Source of the DNA: Dysgonomonas sp.
GTDB taxonomy: Bacteria > Bacteroidota > Bacteroidia > Bacteroidales > Dysgonomonadaceae
DNA: 5,261 bases
Assembly: GCA_030151105.1 (NCBI GenBank)
Contig: JASLEN010000030.1
Span: forward strand, 1 to 5,261
Direction of reading: 5' to 3'
The position numbers were made by a program, and so were the translations under genes. This document shows positions 1 to 5,261 of this stretch, piece after piece; position 1 is the first letter of the stretch; every line of letters starts with the position of its first letter. The notes under the pieces were generated by a model. The model was not told the DNA's origin. It did not search any database and saw only the letters and a list, made by a program, of their open reading frames with translations.

Positions 1-25
1 AATAATACATTTAACAGAAAATATA

Positions 26-661
26 ATGAAAGAAATCACAACAATTCTTTTCGATTTTGATGGTGTAATTGCTAATACTGAACCTCTGTACGATAAGTAT
101 ATCAATGAGGTGAATGTTAGGTATAATCTTGGAATAGAAAATTTAGCAGATAAAGTGAAAGGAACACCAACTCCTGATATTATAAAGAAATATTTTAGTC
201 ATCTAGATTCTGAAGGTGTAGCCACTTTCGAGCGAGAATTGCTCGAATTTGAAACCACAATGGATATTCCTCCCATTGTAGGTGCATTAGAGTTTATAGA
301 TTATGTGCAGACAAAAGGATATAAAATAGGCTTAGTGACAAGTTCGCAGCAAATCAAAATGGATAGAGCTTTGAAATTATTAAGCTTAACAGGAAAGTTT
401 GACACAGAGGTTACCGCAGATAGAATAACTAAGGGTAAACCAAATCCTATGTGTTTTTTGTTAGCTGCTGAAGATTTACAAGAGCATCCAGAGAATTGCA
501 TCGTTTTTGAAGACTCCTTACATGGTATCAATGCTGGTCACGCAGCAGGGATGAAAGTAATTGGTGTTACAACAAGTTTTTCGGAGGAACAAATGGGAGA
601 TAAAATATACAGTTCTATACAAGACTTCTCGGATTTAGAAAAAGTAATTTCACTGCTGTGA
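26..661 (+). CDS. HAD-superfamily hydrolase, beta-phosphoglucomutase-like subfamily
   Basis: The 211-residue protein has all four HAD motifs in order. Motif I is DFDGV with the nucleophile D10 and acid/base D12. Motif II is the VTSS stretch (T105/S106). Motif III is K138 in GKPNP. Motif IV is the FEDS block with E162 and D163 as Mg2+ ligands. The ANTEPLY sequence just after motif I and the roughly 70-residue helical cap between motifs I and II fit the cytosolic beta-phosphoglucomutase/sugar-phosphate phosphatase branch, and the length is typical. Known chemistry of the family is phosphoryl transfer through an aspartyl-phosphate. The substrate cannot be read from sequence: a hexose phosphate, 2-deoxy sugar phosphate or riboflavin-pathway intermediate are all possible. 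The ATG at 26 is chosen because motif I follows at the normal distance. Only 25 bases lie upstream, A-rich and with no clear Shine-Dalgarno. A strong hairpin follows the stop, so this gene ends its transcription unit. Confidence 0.9.
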   Translation: MKEITTILFDFDGVIANTEPLYDKYINEVNVRYNLGIENLADKVKGTPTPDIIKKYFSHLDSEGVATFERELLEFETTMDIPPIVGALEFIDYVQTKGYKIGLVTSSQQIKMDRALKLLSLTGKFDTEVTADRITKGKPNPMCFLLAAEDLQEHPENCIVFEDSLHGINAGHAAGMKVIGVTTSFSEEQMGDKIYSSIQDFSDLEKVISLL

Positions 662-681
662 ATATCAATTGAATCAAAAAT

Positions 682-715
682 AAAGAGCATGAGTTTTTTT
701 TAACTCATGCTCTTT
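682..715. terminator. Intrinsic terminator hairpin after the HAD gene, possibly bidirectional
   Basis: A perfect 14-bp inverted repeat (682-695 with 702-715, arm AAAGAGCATGAGTT) encloses a loop of six T. It begins 20 bases after the HAD stop codon. On the plus strand the 3' arm ends in CTTTT before ATCA, a short U-tract. On the minus strand the arm ends in CTTT followed by ATTTTTG, a better U-tract. The hairpin could therefore end HAD transcripts from the left and also minus-strand transcripts arriving from the intergenic region on the right. Confidence 0.85.
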
Positions 716-719
716 TATC

Positions 720-833
720 ATACACAATAGTGATAGAGTATATATGTCTTACTTTTTAATGCACTTAACTATCAGATTCTTTTTTGACATTTTCGAAGAA
801 TCACTCCTCAAAAGCCACTCTATCATTGTGTAT
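720..833. ncRNA. Candidate structured RNA element, copy 1
   Basis: An outer stem pairs 720-728 and 732-739 with 817-833: 17 base pairs, all Watson-Crick, with a 3-base bulge at 729-731. Inside lie two blocks shared with the second copy. Block A at 753-776 is TTTTTAATGCAC, then T, then TAACTATCAGA, and matches 23 of 24 bases. Block B at 792-806 is TTCGAAGAATCACTC and matches 14 of 15; a CAAAA follows at the same spacing in both copies. An inner hairpin pairs GATTCT (775-780) with AGAATC (797-802). The transcribed strand is uncertain. U-G pairs in copy 2 fit plus-strand RNA. The nearby hairpin at 682-715, with its better U-tract on the minus strand, would suit a minus-strand transcript. No matching RNA family is recognised. 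An ORF for 45 residues (759-896) overlaps but is probably incidental. A mobile hairpin DNA element remains possible. Confidence 0.5.
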
Positions 834-864
834 TTATTGAATTACTTAAACTTTATAACTAAAC

Positions 865-875
865 ATACTGTTGTT
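865..875. repeat. 11-base direct repeat beside element copy 1
   Basis: ATACTGTTGTT occurs here and again exactly at 1186-1196. The 8-mer CATACTGT is also shared (864-871 and 1160-1167). Each lies to the right of one structured element, so on the minus strand it would be upstream. This copy overlaps a dyad, TAAACA (860-865) with TGTTTA (872-877). Just to the right, 884-891 reads TACATTTG on the minus strand, which matches the Bacteroidota -7 consensus TAnnTTTG. No convincing -33 TTG is seen at the right distance. Confidence 0.4.
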
Positions 876-991
876 TACAATTACAAATGTAAGTAATCAT
901 TATTTTATTTTGTTATTATTTACATTGATATATATAATAAGTATATAGAAGCTATCTATACATGTTCGCATTATTTCAGTAATATTTATTT

Positions 992-1113
992 CTTATGAAG
1001 TTTGGGAACCAAAGGGTAGCCTTATGAATCTTTTTAATGCACATAACTATCAGAATTTTTCGATCCATTCGATGAATCACTCACCAAAACGACTACCCCC
1101 AGATTCTTATAAG
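992..1113. ncRNA. Candidate structured RNA element, copy 2
   Basis: This is the second copy of the element at 720-833. Block A is at 1031-1054 with a single change (A for T at its 13th base), and block B is at 1068-1082 with one change. The outer stem has no sequence in common with copy 1 but still pairs. CTTAT (992-996) pairs with ATAAG (1109-1113), further imperfect pairs run inward through about 1005/1099, and GGGTAG (1014-1019) pairs with CTACCC (1093-1098). The inner hairpin is kept: GA (1053-1054) with TC (1077-1078), TTT (1056-1058) with GAA (1074-1076) including a U-G pair, and TCGA (1060-1063) with TCGA (1069-1072) around a TCCAT loop. The spacer between blocks is 13 bases here and 15 in copy 1, which would break any shared reading frame. 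No promoter or terminator is clearly assignable. Confidence 0.5.
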
Positions 1114-1363
1114 AAAATAAATTCAAAGTATTTAATCTACCTTAAAAGTACTTATGCTTCATACTGTATAGAAATGCAAATATCTATACTGTTGTTCTAA
1201 AATATAATGCTGCTAAAATTACGAAATTGTATGTTGTAAAATAGCTGTGTCTGCTTTCTTAATACAAAAATAAGAAAAAATAATGACACTTCAAGTTTTT
1301 TTGAGATAAAATATAGCACTTTGGTTTGATATATAAGATGTTAGTCTAATATTAATCTACAAA
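1114..1363. other. AT-rich intergenic stretch without a recognisable gene
   Basis: No ORF with coding character is seen on either strand. Apart from the dyad at 1163-1192 and the 11-base repeat at 1186-1196, the stretch consists of AT-rich sequence with poly-A and poly-T runs. It separates element copy 2 from the promoter region of the secreted-protein gene. Confidence 0.5.
1163..1192. promoter_or_regulatory. Imperfect dyad to the right of element copy 2
   Basis: GTATAGA (1166-1172) pairs with TCTATAC (1183-1189). After one mismatch, AC (1163-1164) also pairs with GT (1191-1192), giving 9 of 10 pairs around a 10-base centre. The right arm runs into the ATACTGTTGTT repeat at 1186-1196. The centre contains a minus-strand TATTTG. 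It could be an operator or a weak promoter region for minus-strand transcription of the element, or a chance feature of AT-rich DNA. Confidence 0.25.
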
Positions 1364-1383
1364 AAAACAAATACATTTGTTTT
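1364..1383 (+). promoter_or_regulatory. Palindrome containing a Bacteroidota-type -7 box
   Basis: AAAACAAAT (1364-1372) and ATTTGTTTT (1375-1383) form a perfect 9-bp inverted repeat around AC. Embedded at 1372-1379 is TACATTTG, an exact match to the TAnnTTTG -7 element known from Bacteroides primary sigma factor promoters. A start of transcription a few bases downstream would give a 5' leader of about 80 bases before the ATG at 1469. No clear TTTG or TTG is seen at -33, so the promoter may be weak or need an activator. The symmetry could mark an operator, but AT-rich palindromes also arise by chance. Confidence 0.4.
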
Positions 1384-1468
1384 ATCATAAAAAGTCTTTA
1401 GCCAATTTAAGAATGAAAATTTCAGACATTGAATTTCTCTCGTTATATTTGCTGTAAATAGACATTTG

Positions 1469-2791
1469 ATGATAGCCATTTCACACTCTCAGCTAAATAA
1501 TCTACGTTATGTTACCATTCTCTTGGTTACATTAATGATGTCTATATCTATGCAAGCTCAGGTAGAGACACACCCATTGTTTATGCAGATCAAAACTCCT
1601 TCTTTAGAGTCCTATTCTGGAGTACAAATTGATCCTTATGGAAATACCTATCATATCAATTCTGCAAATAAAGACAGTATAGATATCTCATTTCTTATAG
1701 TTGTCCCCAAAGAAATGCTCTCTGAAAAATGGGCTATATCATTAACTCCGAATATCTATTCCTCCTATGAGAATGGACGGTTAAAAGATATTGTGGTAAA
1801 AGGGTGGAAGTTTGCCGAAATTCAAGAAGAAGGTTATGAAAAATATGATGATTTTGTAAATTCGATAATAGATTCTTCTGCCTATGAGAAAATGTATATT
1901 GATCAGAAAAGACTCGAATCTGAGATTGAACATCGCCATGACATTTACTGGCAATTCTATTACGATGAGTGGGAGCGACAAATAGAGTATGAAATTTGGA
2001 AAGCTGCTCAAGACGGAAGTATTCAAATCTATTCGTTCAAAGAACAAGAAACCTATAGCAATCAATTGCGAGAGCAATATCTTCTTCGGATACACAATCA
2101 ATCAAGACGATATCTAAAAGCAGGAATGGATACTACTGGATTGTATGCTAAATATATGAGCGAATATGAAATCCATAATGCTAAAATGCCACGCTATTTT
2201 GTCAATGAGAATATTTCTTTAAAAAAGGTTCCTAAAAGATATCGAGATATTTTTCAGTCTAATAGGTCTTTACAGGATATAACAGATTCTATGTTAGAAT
2301 TATTAGTAAAAAGAGATTCTGCTCTTATGGCTCTTCCTGTCCTTGATTATCAAAGAATTGTAGAAAATGAAAGAAAGTCTATTCGTCAATCAAATATTCA
2401 TGAAGAGTTGATACAATTACCTCGAAATGAAAATGCATTATTGGATACTATAATATACGATACTCGTACAGACTATAGATATTTATATACCTATCGCTAC
2501 CCAGTTCCTAAGAATGGAAAAGACTCAATCAAGGTACAACTCAAATGTAAGATCTTGGCTACTGATGGGAGTGGATTTTCCTCAAACTCTGAAGATGTCT
2601 TGATTTATACGGTGAGCCCATTAGTTTATTCCAAACCGTTGTCTCGCCCACGAGAGCAACACAATCCTAATGCAAAGAAAGAAGAAACTAAATCCCAATT
2701 CTTAGAAAAAGAAAGTGAAAAAGAGTTTCTCAAAAAGCTGTCAAACAAATTGAATGAAATAAATAATAAAGAGGAAATATATTTAGAATAG
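1469..2791 (+). CDS. Secreted protein of unknown function
   Basis: The ATG at 1469 gives 440 residues; a TTG one codon earlier is in frame but less likely. Residues 13-30 form a hydrophobic signal peptide ending SMQA, with likely signal peptidase I cleavage after A30. There is no lipobox cysteine, so a soluble periplasmic or outer-membrane-associated protein is expected. Residues 45-120 look like a beta-rich domain (ISLTPNIY, DIVVKGWKF). Residues 120-300 are long, charged and rich in Tyr, Trp, Glu and Arg, probably helical. Residues 325-385 look beta-rich again (LYTYRYPVP, KILATDGSGF). The tail, 390-440, is Lys/Glu-rich. The N-terminal layout recalls DUF3868-type proteins found with Bacteroides fimbrial genes, but this is from memory and weak; no fimbrial gene is adjacent. 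The gene stands alone, with its own candidate promoter, and ends 6 bases from the convergent topB stop. Intact and probably expressed; function unknown. Confidence 0.8.
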   Translation: MIAISHSQLNNLRYVTILLVTLMMSISMQAQVETHPLFMQIKTPSLESYSGVQIDPYGNTYHINSANKDSIDISFLIVVPKEMLSEKWAISLTPNIYSSYENGRLKDIVVKGWKFAEIQEEGYEKYDDFVNSIIDSSAYEKMYIDQKRLESEIEHRHDIYWQFYYDEWERQIEYEIWKAAQDGSIQIYSFKEQETYSNQLREQYLLRIHNQSRRYLKAGMDTTGLYAKYMSEYEIHNAKMPRYFVNENISLKKVPKRYRDIFQSNRSLQDITDSMLELLVKRDSALMALPVLDYQRIVENERKSIRQSNIHEELIQLPRNENALLDTIIYDTRTDYRYLYTYRYPVPKNGKDSIKVQLKCKILATDGSGFSSNSEDVLIYTVSPLVYSKPLSRPREQHNPNAKKEETKSQFLEKESEKEFLKKLSNKLNEINNKEEIYLE

Positions 2792-2797
2792 GATTTT

Positions 2798-4879
2798 TTA
2801 TTTTTTATGTTGATCTAATATTACTTGTAATTCCTCGTCAGATAAAGATTCGCCTACATCCTCGAACTTGAGTATAAATCTACACCCCGCATTCCATTGA
2901 GAACATCCATAGGCGGATTTACCTTTCATAATAGTTCCTTTGCTGCAAATAGGGCAGATCAATTTAGCGGGAGCCTTTTCAGCTTTTGGTTTTGTTTCTT
3001 TAACGACTTTTGTTTTAGGCTCTTTTTTAGTCTTAGCTGATTTAGACTTTGTTTTCTTTTCCTTAATTTCTTCTTTAGCTGCTTCTTCTATTGTAATCTT
3101 AGCTGCTTGATCTTGCTTGACATTAGTCACAATTTCTACTAACATCTCCTTTAACTCTTCGATAAACTGACGAGGATCGTATTCGCCCCTTTCTATTTGT
3201 CGCAGTTTATTCTCCCAAATCCCAGTGAGTTCAGCTGATTTTAGCAGTTCTTCTTGAATAGTACAAATAAGTTCTACTCCTGTCTGTGTCGCATGTAAAT
3301 TTTTGCGTTCCTTCCGAATATAATTTCTCTTAAATAGAGTTTCTATAATAGCAGCTCGAGTAGATGGACGTCCTATTCCATTCTCTTTTAGTGCATCACG
3401 CAAATCTTCATCTTCCACTAATCTACCAGCAGTTTCCATAGCACGTAGCAATGTTGCCTCTGAATATGGACGTGGGGGCTGAGTTTGCTTTTCAAGAAGG
3501 GCTGGTTCATGAGGTCCTCTCTCTCCTACTTCGAAATCTGGCAAAATGCCTTCCTCATCTTTCTCTACTTCTTCGTCATCTTGATTCGCTAAGTCTCTAT
3601 CAAAGACTACTCGCCATCCTGGATCAAGAATTTGTTTTCCTGTTACCTTAAATTCAATTTTACTAACCTCTCCCAAAACTGTAGTGGTAGATATTTTACA
3701 ATTGGGATAAAAAGCCGCAATAAAACGTCGAGTTATTAGGTCATAGACCTTCCGCTCGTCAGCTGAGATATTATTTGCTCTTACACCAGTGGGGATAATA
3801 GCATGGTGATCAGTTACTTTTTTGTTATCAAATACTCGTTTCTCTTTTTTTATTTTTTTCGCTAAAATAGAAGCTGTTAGGTCTTCGTATCCAGCTAGGC
3901 CTCTCATTATGGCAGGTATTTTGGGATAAAGATCATCACTTAAGAAAGATGTATCTACACGGGGATATGTTGTTAATTTCTTTTCATAAAGGGACTGAAT
4001 CGTCTTTAAGGTCTCCTCTGCCGAAAAAGCAAATTTTCTGTTGCATTCTACTTGCAAAGCAGTTAAGTCAAATAGACGTTGCGGATACTCAACTCCTTCT
4101 TTTGTAGTAACATCTGTAACTTCAAACTCTTCTCCTTTTATAGCTTCACTTGCTTTCTCAGCTTCTTCCTTATTTGTAAATCTACCTTTGGTTACAGAAA
4201 AAGTCGTATTGCGATAAAGTGTTTTTAATTCCCAAAAAGGTTCGGAGACAAAATTTTCTATCTCGAGCTGACGATTTACAATCAAGGCTAGTGTCGGGGT
4301 TTGTACTCTACCTATTGATAGGACAGACCTATTCTGTCCATACTTTACAGTATAGAGTCTTGTTGCATTCATCCCTAAAAGCCAATCGCCAATTGCTCTT
4401 GATAATCCTGCCTCATATAGTTTGTCAAACTCGTTAGCTTCGTACAGCTTCTCAAATCCTTCACGTATAGACTCTTCTGTAAGTGAAGATATCCAAAGTC
4501 TTTTAACTGGACATGTACACCTCGCTTTCTGCAACACCCAACGCTGTATCAATTCTCCCTCTTGCCCAGCATCACCACAATTTATTACTTCAGAAGCCTT
4601 AGATACTAAATTCTCTATAACAGAGAATTGTCTTTTTGCACCATCATTTTCAATAAGTTTTATCCCAAATCTTGGAGGAATCATCGGCAAGTATTGCAAA
4701 GACCAACGTTTCCATTGAGGTGCATATTCATGCGGCTCTTTCAGCGTACAGAAATGTCCAAAAGTCCATGTCACCTGATAACCATTGCCTTCAAAATATC
4801 CGTTTTTTGAGGATGTAGCCCCTAATACAGATGCTATTTCTCTGGCAACACTTGGTTTCTCGGCTATACAGACTTTCAT
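2798..4879 (-). CDS. topB: DNA topoisomerase III (type IA)
   Basis: The 693-residue protein is a complete type IA topoisomerase, which passes one DNA strand through a transient break in another and helps decatenate replication or recombination intermediates. The N-terminal Toprim domain has E7 (IAEKPS) and the acidic loop GDAGQEGEL at 102-110. The SIGRVQTPTLALIV motif is at 188-201. The catalytic tyrosine is Y305 in TYPRVDT, with R307 beside it. TDHHAIIPTG is at 356-365 and ENGIGRPSTRAAII at 499-512. The C-terminus has a Lys/Glu-rich linker (about 604-638), then a four-cysteine zinc finger (C642, C645, C659, C666). The Toprim loop has Gly105 where the usual DPDRE loop has its second Asp. I recall the same GDAGQEGEL form in other Bacteroidota TopB proteins, so it is probably a lineage variant and not damage. 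The start ATG is 22 bases after the panB stop, which suggests cotranscription; no strong Shine-Dalgarno is visible. Confidence 0.96.
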   Translation of the reverse strand: MKVCIAEKPSVAREIASVLGATSSKNGYFEGNGYQVTWTFGHFCTLKEPHEYAPQWKRWSLQYLPMIPPRFGIKLIENDGAKRQFSVIENLVSKASEVINCGDAGQEGELIQRWVLQKARCTCPVKRLWISSLTEESIREGFEKLYEANEFDKLYEAGLSRAIGDWLLGMNATRLYTVKYGQNRSVLSIGRVQTPTLALIVNRQLEIENFVSEPFWELKTLYRNTTFSVTKGRFTNKEEAEKASEAIKGEEFEVTDVTTKEGVEYPQRLFDLTALQVECNRKFAFSAEETLKTIQSLYEKKLTTYPRVDTSFLSDDLYPKIPAIMRGLAGYEDLTASILAKKIKKEKRVFDNKKVTDHHAIIPTGVRANNISADERKVYDLITRRFIAAFYPNCKISTTTVLGEVSKIEFKVTGKQILDPGWRVVFDRDLANQDDEEVEKDEEGILPDFEVGERGPHEPALLEKQTQPPRPYSEATLLRAMETAGRLVEDEDLRDALKENGIGRPSTRAAIIETLFKRNYIRKERKNLHATQTGVELICTIQEELLKSAELTGIWENKLRQIERGEYDPRQFIEELKEMLVEIVTNVKQDQAAKITIEEAAKEEIKEKKTKSKSAKTKKEPKTKVVKETKPKAEKAPAKLICPICSKGTIMKGKSAYGCSQWNAGCRFILKFEDVGESLSDEELQVILDQHKK

Positions 4880-4901
4880 TTATTGTTGGTTTTCTCAGAA
4901 A

Positions 4902-5261
4902 TTAATAAGATTCGTCTTTATTAGGAAAATCATTTTCCTTTACATCCTTGATGTATCCTTGAACAGCTTCTGTTACAACAGAATGCAAGTCAGCATATCG
5001 ACGTAAGAATTTAGGTGAGAAATTTTTATTAATTCCCAACATATCTTGCATTACAAGTACTTGTCCATCAACATTACCTCCTGCTCCAATTCCAATAATT
5101 GGAATGCTTACTTGCTTTGCAATCTCCTCGGCAAGTTCTGCTGGAATTTTCTCCAAGACAATAGCGAAGCAGCCAATCTTCTCAAGTAATATTGAATCCG
5201 AAATAAGCTTTTTTGCCTCTTCATCGTCTTTGGCTCTCACACCATAAGTGCCATATTTGTT
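4902..5261 (-). CDS. panB: 3-methyl-2-oxobutanoate hydroxymethyltransferase, C-terminal part
   Basis: The reading frame enters from the right edge and ends with TAA at 4902-4904, giving the last 119 residues of a protein usually near 270. PanB transfers a hydroxymethyl group from 5,10-methylenetetrahydrofolate to alpha-ketoisovalerate to make ketopantoate, the first step of pantothenate synthesis, in the cytosol. Visible family signatures are KYGTYGVRAK at the fragment start, CFAIVLEKIP with the Glu that corresponds to the catalytic base of characterised PanB enzymes, the IPIIGIGAGGNVDGQVLV phosphate/substrate-loop region, and FSPKFLRRYADL near the end. The frame stays open to the window edge, so the GTG at 5238-5240 is internal Val and not a start. 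topB follows 22 bases downstream on the same strand. The two genes have no known functional link, so this is probably positional cotranscription. Confidence 0.95.
   Translation of the reverse strand, partial: NKYGTYGVRAKDDEEAKKLISDSILLEKIGCFAIVLEKIPAELAEEIAKQVSIPIIGIGAGGNVDGQVLVMQDMLGINKNFSPKFLRRYADLHSVVTEAVQGYIKDVKENDFPNKDESY

Noticed and set aside
301..531. Minus-strand frame opposite the HAD gene
   Set aside because: It overlaps the conserved HAD motifs on the other strand and shows no features of its own.
720..1113. CRISPR array
   Set aside because: Only two copies, the repeated blocks are discontinuous and about 280 bases apart, the spacing is irregular for an array, and no cas gene is visible.
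720..1113. Integron attC sites or self-cleaving ribozymes
   Set aside because: The outer arms do not carry the attC core-site sequences (GTTRRRY and its complement) at the stem ends, and no integrase is present. The minus-strand CTGATAG resembles part of a hammerhead core, but the following GA and the GAAA box are missing.
720..1113. Insertion sequence remnant or MITE
   Set aside because: The outer arms differ completely between the copies, whereas MITE terminal repeats would be shared. No target-site duplication or transposase fragment is seen. Not fully excluded.
1781..2101. Minus-strand 106-codon frame inside the secreted-protein gene
   Set aside because: It has low-complexity hydrophobic content typical of antisense reading of AT-rich coding sequence, and no independent support.
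3451..4810. Plus-strand open frames opposite topB
   Set aside because: They are antisense to a well-supported topoisomerase III gene, have no recognisable protein motifs, and are shadow frames.
5238..5240. GTG as the start of a short minus-strand gene
   Set aside because: The frame continues open upstream to the window edge with conserved PanB residues (KYGTYG), so this GTG is an internal valine codon.

Overview
The window looks like a chromosomal segment from an AT-rich member of the Bacteroidota, probably Bacteroidales. I base this on the close resemblance of the PanB and topoisomerase III proteins to Bacteroides-type homologues as I remember them, the lack of strong Shine-Dalgarno sequences before the genes, and a TAnnTTTG-type -7 box upstream of the secreted-protein gene. 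No database search was possible, so the genus is not assigned.

Layout: (1) 26-661 (+) encodes a complete HAD-family phosphatase or phosphomutase-like enzyme, followed by a perfect 14-bp hairpin terminator. (2) 662-1468 is an unusually long gene-free stretch of about 800 bases. It holds two related elements about 280 bases apart (720-833 and 992-1113). Each has two nearly identical core blocks, and each core is enclosed by an outer stem that pairs well but has unrelated sequence in the two copies. That pattern is expected of a structured RNA, or possibly a hairpin DNA element, and is the most interesting content here. Short shared motifs and imperfect dyads lie beside both copies. (3) 1469-2791 (+) encodes a secreted protein of unknown function, preceded by a Bacteroidota-type -7 box inside a palindrome. 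(4) On the minus strand, panB (3' part only, running off the right edge) is followed after 22 bases by topB, DNA topoisomerase III with a C-terminal lysine-rich linker and four-cysteine zinc finger. The stop codons of topB and the secreted-protein gene converge with only 6 bases between them.

The protein genes do not form an obvious pathway. PanB belongs to pantothenate/coenzyme A synthesis and TopB to DNA topology. They probably share a transcript by position only. The HAD enzyme and the secreted protein appear to be separate transcription units, with the twin elements between them.
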